A DNA stretch of 64,000 nt from UMGS1491 sp944380925 (GTDB lineage Bacteria; Bacillota; Clostridia; Oscillospirales; Acutalibacteraceae). The position numbers and the translations under genes are program-made. Position 1 is the stretch's first letter, and each line of letters opens with the position of its first letter. The notes beneath the pieces are model-generated. The model was given only the letters and a program-made list of their open reading frames with translations. It had not been told where the DNA came from and did not search any database. The stretch spans positions 186,001 to 250,000 of the forward strand of contig CALWJD010000001.1 of NCBI GenBank assembly GCA_944380925.1, given 5' to 3'. Below are positions 25,472-34,759 of this stretch, piece after piece.

Positions 25472-27899
25472 GAACATTTCTACAAACATTATCTTTTGAA
25501 AAAACTTTTATTGATTCGGAAATTAAATTTCTAAAAGCACTGTTATTTTTGCATTTAATAATTATCCTATATCTATATTTACCTGAAATTTTTTTGATAA
25601 GCGCTTCTGAAATCGGAAATATTCTAAGCGGAATATTTCCGTATTTTTGTTTGGCTGTTGATGTAAGAGTTTTAAAAAACTGGAGACCCGCTTTATAAGC
25701 TCTTTTCTCATTTTCGAAAGTAAACCCTATAACACATATATCGGCAAACGGAGGGTAAAGCATGGCTTTTCTTATGCTGATTTCATGCTCAAAAAAATCT
25801 TCGTAATTTTGAGATTTTACAAACCTGAAAATCTCGCTTTCCGGGCTAAATGTTTGTATTATTGCCCTGCCCGGAAATTTGGATCTCCCTGAACGCCCGG
25901 AAACTTGCGTTAAAAGAGAATATGTTCGTTCGTAACTTTTAAAATCGGAGCTATACAAATACTGATCTACCGATAAAACGCCAACGAGTGTCACGCGCGA
26001 AAAATTAAAACCCTTTGATATCATTTGCGTACCAACCAATATATCGTATTTTCCTCCCGCAAAATCCTTAAGCATATCTTTTGCTGATTTTTTAACATTT
26101 TTTGTATCAAGGTCCATACGAAGCACCTTGGCTTCCGGAACTATTTTATGTAACACCTCTTCTATCTTCTGAGTTCCAAAACCTAAAAACTTGACGCTAT
26201 TTTTTCGGCATTTGGGGCAATTTTCAGAAAAATCTTTGCTAAAGCCACAATAATGGCACATAAGCTTTCCATTTGACTTATGATAATTTAGAGAAATACT
26301 GCAATTCGGGCATGAAAGAACCTCGCCGCATGAGCTACACTTTGCAAGGGTATTATAACCTCTACGATTTATAAAAATTATAGACTGCTTTTTGTTTTTG
26401 AAATTATCAATTAAGGCGTTTGCAAGTTCTTCGCTAAATTCCGAAGATTTATCGCTTAAACGAGAGCTATTCATATCTACTATATCCATTTTGGGAAGAA
26501 GCGCACCGCTATAACGCTCTTTCATTTCTATTAATTTATATTTCCCGATTTTTGCATTATAGTAACTTTCAACCGCCGGGGTGGCAGACGATAAAATAAG
26601 TAATGAACCACTTGATTTGCACCTAAATTTTGCAACATCTTTTGCACTGAATCTTGGCGTGTTTTCCGATTTATATGTCGCCTCATGCTCCTCGTCGATT
26701 ATAATAAGTCCCAAATTTTTAACAGGCGCAAAAACAGCGCTGCGAGTACCTAAAACAACCTTACATTTTCCTTCGTTTATAAGCTTCCAATTATGAAAAC
26801 GTTCTTTATCGGAAAGGCCGCTATGTATAACCGCAACATCATTTTGATACCTTGACTTAAAAACTTCTATAAACTGGGAAGTAAGAGCTATTTCAGGCAT
26901 CATAAATATAGTGCCTTTATTTAAAGATAGTGCCAAATCCACTAAATTTAGCAAAACTTCCGTCTTTCCGCTGCCGGTAACTCCATAAAGCAAAGCTACA
27001 TCAAATCTGTTTTTTAAAAACATTTCTTTGGCAATATCAAAAGCTTTTTCTTGCGTGGGGGTCAGCTCAGAAATTTTGCTTTTATCATATGAAGAAGCCT
27101 CCCTACTATCTTCGGGGGAAACATACTCGGTTTTCTTTGATACCGATAAAATGCCTTTTGAAAAAAGATTTCTTACAGTGGCAGGGCTAACACCCGTAAA
27201 ATAGCAAATTTCTTTCATAGTGGCTGATTTATTCGTTTTAATATAATCATATATTTTTTTCTGCTTTTCGGTAAAATGCGGCAAAGGACAAGAAAAATTA
27301 TTATTAATCTCAAAATAATTATTAGTCCGCTCGCAAGCATTTTTGGGGTTTTCAAATTCTTCTACCAGCAAACCTTTATCAATGCAAGAATTTAAAACCC
27401 TATTATAATTTTTAATTTTAAGATTAATTATATCTTTAAGAGTAAAAACCTTTTTGGAACGTCCGCTTAACGCCTCAAAAAAAGCCTTTTGGGGCTCATC
27501 TAAAGCGTTTTTGTCACCTAAAGAATTTTCATTTATTCGGTATTTTATACCGTTTAAGCTATCCCCAAGTCCGTGCGGGAAAACCTGTTTTGCGGCATCA
27601 AAATAAGAACAAAAATAACGTTCTTTAACCCACTTAATAGCGGCCATCATCTCCGAAGATATTATCGAAGATTTATCTAAAACAATATAGATTTTTTTAA
27701 GTGGCGTTTCCGGCTTATTTTCGCACTCCTTTGCAAGCTCCATAACAAGCCCAAGGCGTTTGGCACTACCCTTTCCAAAAGGTACAATAACCCTACACCC
27801 TATTTTTATTTCATTTACAAAATTTTCGGGGACTTCATAACTATAAAGAATATCATTTTCTAAGGAAAGCTTACTTACCGCTATTTTTGCAATATACAT
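25434..27899 (-). CDS. priA: Primosomal helicase PriA
   Basis: PriA restarts stalled replication forks. The 821 residues show the 3'BD (VIVPFGKGSAKRLGLVME), helicase motifs (LLYGVTGSGKTEVLLNLVDL, then LIIIDEEHEATYKSE and LSSATPAVESYY), the zinc-binding Cys clusters (CSSCGEVLSCPNCSISL, CHYCGFSKDFSENCPKC), then VGTQMISKGFNFSRVTLVG and QVSGRSGRSKFPGRAIIQT. Its stop lies inside the mtnN 3' end, on the opposite strand. Confidence 0.97.
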   Translation of the reverse strand: MYIAKIAVSKLSLENDILYSYEVPENFVNEIKIGCRVIVPFGKGSAKRLGLVMELAKECENKPETPLKKIYIVLDKSSIISSEMMAAIKWVKERYFCSYFDAAKQVFPHGLGDSLNGIKYRINENSLGDKNALDEPQKAFFEALSGRSKKVFTLKDIINLKIKNYNRVLNSCIDKGLLVEEFENPKNACERTNNYFEINNNFSCPLPHFTEKQKKIYDYIKTNKSATMKEICYFTGVSPATVRNLFSKGILSVSKKTEYVSPEDSREASSYDKSKISELTPTQEKAFDIAKEMFLKNRFDVALLYGVTGSGKTEVLLNLVDLALSLNKGTIFMMPEIALTSQFIEVFKSRYQNDVAVIHSGLSDKERFHNWKLINEGKCKVVLGTRSAVFAPVKNLGLIIIDEEHEATYKSENTPRFSAKDVAKFRCKSSGSLLILSSATPAVESYYNAKIGKYKLIEMKERYSGALLPKMDIVDMNSSRLSDKSSEFSEELANALIDNFKNKKQSIIFINRRGYNTLAKCSSCGEVLSCPNCSISLNYHKSNGKLMCHYCGFSKDFSENCPKCRKNSVKFLGFGTQKIEEVLHKIVPEAKVLRMDLDTKNVKKSAKDMLKDFAGGKYDILVGTQMISKGFNFSRVTLVGVLSVDQYLYSSDFKSYERTYSLLTQVSGRSGRSKFPGRAIIQTFSPESEIFRFVKSQNYEDFFEHEISIRKAMLYPPFADICVIGFTFENEKRAYKAGLQFFKTLTSTAKQKYGNIPLRIFPISEALIKKISGKYRYRIIIKCKNNSAFRNLISESIKVFSKDNVCRNVPMFVDINPDMIL

Positions 27900-28038
27900 A
27901 ATAAAAAAACCACACGATTTTACAAAAATGATTTACAACAAGGTAAATAATAATTAATTTCTAAATATTTATCAAGGCAACCATACGCCAAGCAAGTGTG
28001 CACTTATTTTCAATTATAAATCTAACAAAATTGCTTCT

Positions 28039-28482
28039 TTATTTTTTCATCAAATCGGCTTTCATGGAATAAAACTTTAATCCGTTAACACATTGCTCTT
28101 TGCCGATATCTGAAAACCCCAAATGCTTACATATCTCGTGCGCATATAAAGATGAATTAACGGTGAAAAAACCATTTTTATTTACTGACTTTACCTTATC
28201 ATATAGTTTTCTTCCGATTCCTTGATTATGGTATTTTCCGTCAACAAAAAATAGTGCTATATGAGTAATATCCTTAGTTGCAATAACACCCAGTATTTTA
28301 TTATTTTCATCAAAAGCGCCGTAAAAATCTCTTGCCTGCACCCAATCGCTGTTGTTAATGGTTTTTTTAAATTCTTGTATGCCTTCTTCTGTGCAATTGG
28401 GGGCTTCATATTCCAAAAACACTTTTAAGACTAATTTTAACGCTTCTTGCATTTCGTTTTTTAAAATTTTTCTTATTATCAA
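28039..28482 (-). CDS. GNAT-family N-acetyltransferase
   Basis: The 147-residue product has the acetyl-CoA loop signature KYHNQGIGRKLYDKVKS (the Q/RxxGxG/A motif) and the fold order of small GNAT enzymes (EMQEALKLVLKVFLEYEAPN, then ILGVIATKDITHIALFFVDG). Substrate is unknown. It starts 15 bp after the end of the broken YbaK-type gene, on the same strand. Confidence 0.88.
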   Translation of the reverse strand: MIIRKILKNEMQEALKLVLKVFLEYEAPNCTEEGIQEFKKTINNSDWVQARDFYGAFDENNKILGVIATKDITHIALFFVDGKYHNQGIGRKLYDKVKSVNKNGFFTVNSSLYAHEICKHLGFSDIGKEQCVNGLKFYSMKADLMKK

Positions 28483-28497
28483 TATTTTGTGCCCCTT

Positions 28498-28985
28498 TTA
28501 AAGCTCCACAATATTAACTCGGTTACCGTGCTCTTTAATAATATCAATCAGATCATCCACTTTAAGCCAAACAGCTGCCGTGTTTTCATTTGGATGTATT
28601 CCTATAATACCCTTACCCTTCATAAAGTCTTCGTCTATATAAAATATCACTTTTTTTCTTTATCGCTGAGCAGTCCAAACGGCGAGACTGACCCCGGCAC
28701 CAAGCGCATAATATCCATTAAATCTTCACTGCTTGCAAAGCTCAGTCTTCTCGTCCTATATTTATTCTTAAATTCCTTTAGGTCTACTCTTTTATCGCCC
28801 TTAATGGTTATAAGATAATAATTCCTTTTCTTATCGTCCCTTACAAATAAATTTTTTGCACCGCATTCAGGGTACGGGAGCTCTACCTTTGATGCTTCCT
28901 TCATACTAAACAAAGCTTCGTGCTCTGTTACTTCATACCATATATTTTTAGATTTTATATATTCATATATTTCTTGTTTATTCAT
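28498..28985 (-). pseudogene. YbaK/ProX-type aminoacyl-tRNA deacylase gene with frameshift at A7
   Basis: The N-terminal frame starts at ATG 28985 (RBS ggag; reads MNKQEIYEYIKSKNIWYEVT, later LITIKGDKRVDLKEF and SPFGLLSDKEKK) and ends in a TGA next to an A7 run (28651-28657). The neighbouring frame continues the family exactly (VIFYIDEDFMKGKGIIGIHP, then NENTAAVWLKVDDLIDIIKE) to a stop at 28498. A one-base change in the A7 run would restore one protein of about 162 residues, the size of PrdX-type deacylases that hydrolyse mischarged Ala/Cys-tRNA-Pro. It may be a true pseudogene, slippage or a sequence error. Confidence 0.85.
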
Positions 28986-29118
28986 TTGAGGTCTCCTTAT
29001 CAATTGGCGTATCCACTGCAAAAATTATAATACGTTTTTTAAAAACAATCAAAAAATAGAAAAGCACACGGAAAACCGGCATATCATATTATAGGCGCAT
29101 AGAGGAGTGATTTTATTT

Positions 29119-30216
29119 ATGAAAAATTATTACGCAGACGAATTTTTTCTTTCCGCAAACACAACGGCTGGTTTTTATTCCCTATATGACAACTTATATT
29201 ACCCTAAAGAAAACTGGTTTTGCTATATTATAAAGGGCGGACCGGGAACAGGAAAATCAACACTTATGAAAAAAATTGCAAAAAAAGCCTTGGAAAAGGG
29301 CGAAAAAACAGAAATAATATGGTGTTCTTCCGACCCTAATTCTTTGGACGCAGTCATACTGCCAAATTTAAAAACAGCAGTTGTAGACGGTACCGCTCCA
29401 CACACTATGGATCCGGTTTTTCCCGGAGTCAGTGATACTGTTATAAACTTATGCGATTGCTGGGACGAAAAAACTTTAAAAAATTCTAAGAACGATATTA
29501 TTAAACTCTGTCAGAAAAACGGTAATCTACATAAAAAATCACAGAACTATTTAAAGGCTTATAAAATTATTGACGATCAAAACAAAATGATATTTAAGAA
29601 TTCTATTGATTTTAAAAATCTTAGCAAATACTGCGAAGAGCTCCTCGAAAAAATATTTAAAGAAAAATCACTAACGGGATTAGCGCACCAAGCTCTGCGG
29701 TTTATTACCTCAATAACTCCAAAAGGGGTATTATCTTTAAACAAAACATTTGATCTAAAATCCTCAAAAATATTCGTGCTTGAAGATAGTTACTTTTTAC
29801 TTGGGAATTATGTCTTAAAAGCAATAAAAGAAAAGGCAATTAACTTAGGATATGATATAATATCTTGCCCATCGCCATTTGCGCCAAACAGCGAACTCGA
29901 AGCACTATTCATACCGGAACTCGGCATCTCGTTCGTGCTTAAAAACAAAAACGATTGCGAAGAATTTATCGAAAATTCAAAATGTGAATGCAAAAAAATA
30001 TCATTAAAAAAATTTATAAATAAAGAATTAATAGAAAGCCACAAAAATCTTCTTAATTTTAACAACCGAATATGTAGCGAATTTTTAAATGAAGGAATAA
30101 AGTATTTGAGTAACGCTTTATCCATACATGATGAAATTGAAAAATATTACAAATCTGCAATGGATTACTCAAAAGTAAACAAAATAGCAGATAACTTAAT
30201 ATCTGCTATTTTGTAA
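29119..30216 (+). CDS. P-loop ATPase of the PRK06851-like clostridial family
   Basis: The ATG at 29119 is chosen (RBS agaggag). The frame also has an upstream GTG at 29107 that overlaps the RBS. The 365-residue protein has a Walker A motif IIKGGPGTGKSTLMKKIAKK near residue 40, then EIIWCSSDPNSLDAVILP and VVDGTAPHTMDPVFPGVSD, a phrasing found in an uncharacterised Firmicute ATPase family. The second half holds a repeat of the same module without its P-loop (KIFVLEDSYFLLGNYVLKAI). Its role is unknown. Confidence 0.8.
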   Translation: MKNYYADEFFLSANTTAGFYSLYDNLYYPKENWFCYIIKGGPGTGKSTLMKKIAKKALEKGEKTEIIWCSSDPNSLDAVILPNLKTAVVDGTAPHTMDPVFPGVSDTVINLCDCWDEKTLKNSKNDIIKLCQKNGNLHKKSQNYLKAYKIIDDQNKMIFKNSIDFKNLSKYCEELLEKIFKEKSLTGLAHQALRFITSITPKGVLSLNKTFDLKSSKIFVLEDSYFLLGNYVLKAIKEKAINLGYDIISCPSPFAPNSELEALFIPELGISFVLKNKNDCEEFIENSKCECKKISLKKFINKELIESHKNLLNFNNRICSEFLNEGIKYLSNALSIHDEIEKYYKSAMDYSKVNKIADNLISAIL

Positions 30217-30226
30217 AAACTTAATT

Positions 30227-30430
30227 TTAACCAAAAAGGCTATCGTTCAAAGGATTATAATCTTTCAACAATTTGTAAGTATCTTTAGTAATAATCCCCA
30301 TTCCATACAAACCTATTCCGATACCAACACCCATACCTAATATGTCAACCATAAATTTTGCTCCTGAAGCAAAAATACTCCACCATGGCTGGAAACCAGA
30401 CGTTTCATCTTTCTTAATTGTATCGCTCAT
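30227..30430 (-). CDS. Small hydrophobic peptide with glycine zipper (67 residues)
   Basis: No family is recognised. The sequence has a polar N-terminus (MSDTIKKDETSGF), a Trp pair (QPWWSIF) and a long hydrophobic segment with alternating glycines (GMGVGIGIGLYGMGI). It could be a bacteriocin-like, holin-like or small membrane peptide. RBS aaggagaatt precedes the ATG, directly behind the stop of the 38-codon ORF, so the two form a tiny operon with a shared promoter. Confidence 0.7.
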   Translation of the reverse strand: MSDTIKKDETSGFQPWWSIFASGAKFMVDILGMGVGIGIGLYGMGIITKDTYKLLKDYNPLNDSLFG

Positions 30431-30443
30431 AAACTAATTCTCC

Positions 30444-30560
30444 TTAAAAAAACTTTTTTTGAATCGCATCGCGAAAGTCACAAAAATCCTTACGTGCACT
30501 ATCGAGGCACTTAATTATTAAACAAAATCCACCAAAAGCTTGAAGTGCTCCAAAAATCAT
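30444..30560 (-). CDS. 38-residue hydrophobic/amphipathic peptide
   Basis: The ORF is MIFGALQAFGGFCLIIKCLD then SARKDFCDFRDAIQKKFF, with an excellent RBS (aggaggtataattact before ATG). It has a hydrophobic N-half with GGF, a basic amphipathic C-half and three cysteines. It stands first in a two-gene unit with the 67-residue peptide (13 bp between them). No family is recognised. Confidence 0.6.
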   Translation of the reverse strand: MIFGALQAFGGFCLIIKCLDSARKDFCDFRDAIQKKFF

Positions 30561-30604
30561 AGTAATTATACCTCCTATAAATTTAATAGAAACTGCCTAG
30601 TGCC

Positions 30605-30633
30605 ATAATACCACTTTTTTCAAAAAATTACAA
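30605..30633 (-). promoter_or_regulatory. Promoter of the two-peptide unit
   Basis: Minus-strand TTGTAA (30628-30633), 17-bp spacer, TATTAT (30605-30610) with extended TGG. Confidence 0.65.
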
Positions 30634-30647
30634 GCCTTTTAAAAAAA

Positions 30648-31037
30648 TTATAAATTTATTTTTTGAGAAACAGTTTCCAGTTTATCATAATTACCATTAA
30701 CATACCAAAAACCAAACAAAACTTCAACGCCCGTGGCCCTATGATATACCGAAGGCGAAATGTTTTTCGGAACATTCCCAATATGCGCATTCCTTCCTCT
30801 TTTGAAAATTAAAAGTTCTTCTTCAGTCAAAATATCTTTTATACTTTCGAAAAGCTCAGACTGTGCGCTGCAGCAAACATTTTTAACTTTTACCTCGTTT
30901 AGGTTTCCTATACTGCCGCCTACATTACAAATGATTTTGCTCCTGACAATCAATTCAAAAACAGCATCACCTATAAAAGCTAATTTTTCCAAATTCAAAT
31001 CTTGCGGAAAATCAAAATTTTTTTCTTTAAAATCCAT
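30648..31037 (-). CDS. mrnC: Mini-ribonuclease III
   Basis: MrnC matures 23S rRNA ends in Gram-positive bacteria. It has an RNase III catalytic domain without the dsRBD, 129 residues. Signatures are LAFIGDAVFELIVRSKII near the start and LLIFKRGRNAHIGNVPKNIS, then YHRATGVEVLFGFWYV. It follows obgE by about 18 bp. Confidence 0.94.
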   Translation of the reverse strand: MDFKEKNFDFPQDLNLEKLAFIGDAVFELIVRSKIICNVGGSIGNLNEVKVKNVCCSAQSELFESIKDILTEEELLIFKRGRNAHIGNVPKNISPSVYHRATGVEVLFGFWYVNGNYDKLETVSQKINL

Positions 31038-31055
31038 ATTCTTAAATTATCCAAC

Positions 31056-32321
31056 CTATTCGTAAAAATCGAACTTTATCTCGCCGACTTTTATAGTATC
31101 GCCTGAATTTACTCCTGCATCTTTCAAAGCCTGTGTTATACCAAACTTATTTAAAGCATTTTGAAAATAGCACATGGAATCATAATCTTCAAAATTTACT
31201 CTATCAATAAGCCTACTAAGTAGCCCTGACTTTACTTCATATACTCCATTTTTGCCGACAATACTTATATTGTCATCTTTGCGCACCAGTTCTTCATAAT
31301 CGGTTTCCGGGCTAAAAAGCTCGAGCGGAGGCAATAAATCTAAATGACGCACAACTGCATTTAAAAGCTCTTTTATACCGCTCCGAGTGGCAACAGAAAC
31401 GGGGAAAAACTCATACCCTTTTTCGGTAACATAGTTTTTAAACTTTTCAATATCTTCGGGCGATGCCAAATCACATTTATTACCCACAACCAACATCGGG
31501 CGCTCGGATAATTTAGAACTAAATTTAACAAGCTCATCATTTATTATATCAAAATCTTTGCAAGGATCTCGCCCTTCAATCCCCGATATATCCACAACGT
31601 TTATAAATAATCTGCACCTTTCAATATGCCGCAAAAATTTATGACCAAGCCCCACTCCCTGCCATGCACCTTCTATAAGTCCGGGAATATCCGCCATAAC
31701 GAACGATTTTTCATCACTGTACTTCACAACTCCTAAAATTGGCGAAAGTGTTGTAAAGTGGTAATTAGCTATCTGTGGTTTAGCCTCGCTGACGACCGAA
31801 AGAATAGAAGATTTCCCGACATTTGGATAGCCGATAAGCCCAACATCTGCCAAGAGTTTGAGCTCCAAGTTTACCTCGAGCTCCACCCCTTTTTCACCGG
31901 GCTTTGCAAAATTGGGAGTCTGCTTAACAGGTGTTGCAAAATTCATATTTCCTGCTCCGCCTCTGCCCCCTTTTAAAATAACTTTGGGTTCATCGGTTGA
32001 TATATCGGCAATTATTTTTCCGCTTTCAGAATCTTTTATCAAAGTGCCTTTTGGCACTTTGATAACTAAATCCTCACCACTTTTTCCTGCCCTTCTGCAC
32101 GAGGCTCCATTTTGACCATTCTGCGCATAAAACTTTTTCTTATATCTAAAGCTTGAAAGAGTAGACAAATTTTTATCTGCCTTAAAAATAATACTGCCAC
32201 CACGACCGCCATTTCCACCATCAGGGCCACCGTTTGCCGTGTTAATATCCCGATGAAACGAAACCTCACCATTACCGCCGTTGCCCGCTTTAATCTTAAC
32301 AGTGGCCAAATCTACAAACAT
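31056..32321 (-). CDS. obgE: GTPase ObgE/CgtA
   Basis: ObgE is a 50S-assembly and stress GTPase. Its 421 residues show the Gly-rich Obg fold (GGPDGGNGGRGGSIIFKADK), the G domain with GYPNVGKSSILSVVSEAKPQ, DIPGLIEGAWQGVGLGHKFL and NKCDL, and the C-terminal OCT domain. Downstream is mrnC. A terminator-bearing gap separates it from rpmA upstream. Confidence 0.97.
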   Translation of the reverse strand: MFVDLATVKIKAGNGGNGEVSFHRDINTANGGPDGGNGGRGGSIIFKADKNLSTLSSFRYKKKFYAQNGQNGASCRRAGKSGEDLVIKVPKGTLIKDSESGKIIADISTDEPKVILKGGRGGAGNMNFATPVKQTPNFAKPGEKGVELEVNLELKLLADVGLIGYPNVGKSSILSVVSEAKPQIANYHFTTLSPILGVVKYSDEKSFVMADIPGLIEGAWQGVGLGHKFLRHIERCRLFINVVDISGIEGRDPCKDFDIINDELVKFSSKLSERPMLVVGNKCDLASPEDIEKFKNYVTEKGYEFFPVSVATRSGIKELLNAVVRHLDLLPPLELFSPETDYEELVRKDDNISIVGKNGVYEVKSGLLSRLIDRVNFEDYDSMCYFQNALNKFGITQALKDAGVNSGDTIKVGEIKFDFYE

Positions 32322-32429
32322 TAAATATCCTCCTAAATCGATTCAATAAATTTACAGCTGCTTTTCCAAAACATATTGCTATACCGTATAAACATTTTGA
32401 AATAAATTCTTCTGCAAAATTAATGTATA

Positions 32430-32468
32430 AATAAAATACAACAAAAGCGGATCAACTTTGACCCGCTT
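32430..32468 (-). terminator. Terminator of rplU-prp-rpmA
   Basis: Minus-strand stem AAGCGGGTCAA / TTGATCCGCTT with one mismatch, then TTTTGTTG. Confidence 0.7.
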
Positions 32469-32504
32469 CTTCGAATTAAAATTTTAAAAAACCGAAACAA
32501 ATGT

Positions 32505-32798
32505 CTATGCGTTCACAGTTTTAGGGTAAACACTTGCACATTTGCGATCTTTTCCCATACGCTCAAACTTTAACTCGCCGTCAACCTTGGCAAACAGAGT
32601 ATCATCTTTACCCTTACCTACGTTGACACCGGGATGAATTTTCGTTCCACGTTGTTTAAAAATTATATTTCCCGCCAAAACAAACTGTCCGTCAGCTTTT
32701 TTTGCCCCAAGACGTTTAGACTCGGAATCACGTCCGTTTGAGGTTGAACCTTGACCTTTTTTATGAGCAAAAAGCTGTATATTAATATTAAACATCAT
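32505..32798 (-). CDS. rpmA: 50S ribosomal protein L27, precursor form
   Basis: L27 is close to the peptidyl-transferase centre. The gene encodes a short N-terminal extension FNINIQLF before AHKKGQGSTSNGRDSESKRL, the form that is cut between Phe and Ala by the Prp protease in Firmicutes. The prp gene is directly upstream. Its 97 residues are normal. Two adjacent ATGs occur, and either would keep the cleavage site. Confidence 0.97.
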   Translation of the reverse strand: MMFNINIQLFAHKKGQGSTSNGRDSESKRLGAKKADGQFVLAGNIIFKQRGTKIHPGVNVGKGKDDTLFAKVDGELKFERMGKDRKCASVYPKTVNA

Positions 32799-32802
32799 AA
32801 CT

Positions 32803-33129
32803 CTACACCTCTTTATAAAAAACTTTTATGTTTTTCGAATACATTTCTTCGAGCATCAACAAGTGATTTTTAAATCCCTGCAAAATATATCCACAATCAG
32901 ACAAATACTTATCGTGCACCAATAACCTCATATAACCTGCGCTTTCCTCTACCGCCACATCAGCTTGTGCATTCAAAACCTCTGTAATGGTATTTGCGAC
33001 CATATATGCGGCCGAAGAAACCGCAGCGCACACTATATCTTTGCCCGACTCCGCATATCCTGAATGACCCGATATATCAAACCCTTTGATTTTTCCGTCA
33101 TTCAAAATAAAAAACTCTGCTTTTAGCAT
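32803..33129 (-). CDS. prp: Ribosomal-processing cysteine protease Prp
   Basis: Prp removes the N-terminal extension of L27. The 108-residue protein shows the catalytic pair in ISGHSGYAESGKDIVCAAVS (His about 22, Cys about 34). It is encoded between rplU and rpmA, its standard place, with 4 bp to rpmA. Confidence 0.95.
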   Translation of the reverse strand: MLKAEFFILNDGKIKGFDISGHSGYAESGKDIVCAAVSSAAYMVANTITEVLNAQADVAVEESAGYMRLLVHDKYLSDCGYILQGFKNHLLMLEEMYSKNIKVFYKEV

Positions 33130-33146
33130 TGTAATATACCTAAAAA

Positions 33147-33452
33147 TTAGAAATTAATTGTTTCAATTTCCACTTTTGTATAAGCCTGTCTGTGTCCCAT
33201 TTTACGCTTGCAGCTCTTCTTTGGCTTATAAGTGAAAACCGTAACTTTTTTTGCTCTTCCGTTTTTGAGCACTTTACCGGAAACTTTGGCGGAAGCTACA
33301 TCTTCACCGATATAAAATCCTTTTTCATCTTGTCCGGCAATAACTTTAAAATCAACTGTGTTTCCTTCGGCTTCTTCAAGTTTTTCGGTGTAAATAACAT
33401 CACCTTGAGAAACTTTATATTGTTTGCCTCCGGTTTCTATAATTGCGTACAT
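33147..33452 (-). CDS. rplU: 50S ribosomal protein L21
   Basis: This is a 23S-binding protein of 101 residues: MYAIIETGGKQYKVSQGDVI, with KSCKRKMGHRQAYTKVEIET near the end, the usual L21 C-terminus. It is first gene of rplU-prp-rpmA. Confidence 0.98.
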   Translation of the reverse strand: MYAIIETGGKQYKVSQGDVIYTEKLEEAEGNTVDFKVIAGQDEKGFYIGEDVASAKVSGKVLKNGRAKKVTVFTYKPKKSCKRKMGHRQAYTKVEIETINF

Positions 33453-33545
33453 CTCGTTTTACGCACCTACCTTTAAATTATCTCGCTGTACACTTAGGCA
33501 GATTGATCGACAATCTTTAGGCCCACGACAAGCGGCTAGGAAATT
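33453..33545 (-). promoter_or_regulatory. Possible L21 leader region
   Basis: The 5' region of rplU on the minus strand has short paired segments (CCTAGCCGCTTG..., GATTGTCGATCAATC). Firmicutes often carry an autoregulatory L21 leader here. Assignment rests on position and the presence of a hairpin, not on a matched consensus. Confidence 0.3.
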
Positions 33546-33601
33546 ATATCATTTTAACAACTGTAAGTCAAGAGCTATATATCAAATATCTAAAATGTTT
33601 T

Positions 33602-34699
33602 TTAGTCAAGATAATCTTTAAGTCTTCTGCTTCGGCTTGGGTGACGCAATTTTCTGAGCGCTTTTGCCTCGATCTGGCGAATTCTTTCACGCGTAACATC
33701 AAACTCTTTGCCAACTTCCTCCAAAGTCCTGGGCCTACCGTTATCTATTCCAAATCGCATCTCTAAAACTCTTTTTTCTCTTGGGGTGAGGGTATCCAAA
33801 ACCTCTATCAGGTGTTCTTTAAGAAGCACATGCGATGCTTCCTCCGCCGGCGCCAAAGCATCGTTATCGGGAATAAAATCTCCCAAGTGACTGTCATCTT
33901 CCTCACCTATTGGCGTTTCAAGAGATACAGGATCCTGAGAAGCTCTCATAATTTCTCTTATTTTTTCAACAGGCAAATTAAGTTCCGTTGCAACTTCTTC
34001 CGGCGTTGGCTCCTGACCGTTGTTATGAAGAAGCTGACCTGAAACACGCTTAACTTTGTTCATGGTTTCAACCATATGAACAGGTATACGAATGGTCCTG
34101 GCTTGATCCGCAATGGCACGGGTGATAGCTTGTCTTATCCACCAAGTGGCATAAGTTGAAAACTTAAATCCTTTGGAATAATCGAATTTTTCAACCGCTT
34201 TTATAAGGCCTAAATTCCCTTCTTGAATTAAATCCAGAAAATGCATGCCTCGACCAAGATACCTTTTGGCTATACTTACAACCAACCGCAAATTGGCTTC
34301 CGAAAGACGTTTTTTAGCCTTTTCATCGCCTTCGTTTATACGTTTTGCAAGCTCCATTTCTTCCTCTGCGCTCAAAAGCGGAACCGTACCTATTTCTTTA
34401 AGATAAACTTTAACCGGATCGTCTGTTGTGGAAGCCTCACCTATCACCGGGGTGCCTTGCTGCGTGTGGTCGGCTCGCTGAGCGCCGTCCCCCGCAAGAT
34501 CATCTACGCCCTCAACTATCTCTATACCCATGGACTCGAGCAAATCGTATAGCTTTTCTATTTGGTCAGGGTCAAATTCCAACTCACCCATGGATTCGAG
34601 TATCTCACTTGTGCTTATATGACCCGCAGATTTACCACGCTGAATTAAATCTTTGATCACCTTTTCGATGGATTTGGGTGTTGATTTAGCATCTCCCAT
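33602..34699 (-). CDS. rpoD: Primary RNA polymerase sigma factor (sigma-A/RpoD)
   Basis: This is the housekeeping sigma factor. The 365 residues include region 1.1 (VIKDLIQRGKSAGHISTSEI), 1.2 (DPVKVYLKEIGTVPLLSAEE), 2 (HFLDLIQEGNLGLIKAVEKF, then YATWWIRQAITRAIADQART), 3 and 4 (TLEEVGKEFDVTRERIRQIE). Following dnaG on the same strand is the typical order. It fits the many TTGACA-17-TATAAT promoters in this window. Confidence 0.98.
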   Translation of the reverse strand: MGDAKSTPKSIEKVIKDLIQRGKSAGHISTSEILESMGELEFDPDQIEKLYDLLESMGIEIVEGVDDLAGDGAQRADHTQQGTPVIGEASTTDDPVKVYLKEIGTVPLLSAEEEMELAKRINEGDEKAKKRLSEANLRLVVSIAKRYLGRGMHFLDLIQEGNLGLIKAVEKFDYSKGFKFSTYATWWIRQAITRAIADQARTIRIPVHMVETMNKVKRVSGQLLHNNGQEPTPEEVATELNLPVEKIREIMRASQDPVSLETPIGEEDDSHLGDFIPDNDALAPAEEASHVLLKEHLIEVLDTLTPREKRVLEMRFGIDNGRPRTLEEVGKEFDVTRERIRQIEAKALRKLRHPSRSRRLKDYLD

Positions 34700-34759
34700 T
34701 TTATGACCTCCTTATTTTTATTTTGTCCTATTAATTCTACTTAATTGATAAATTAAAAT

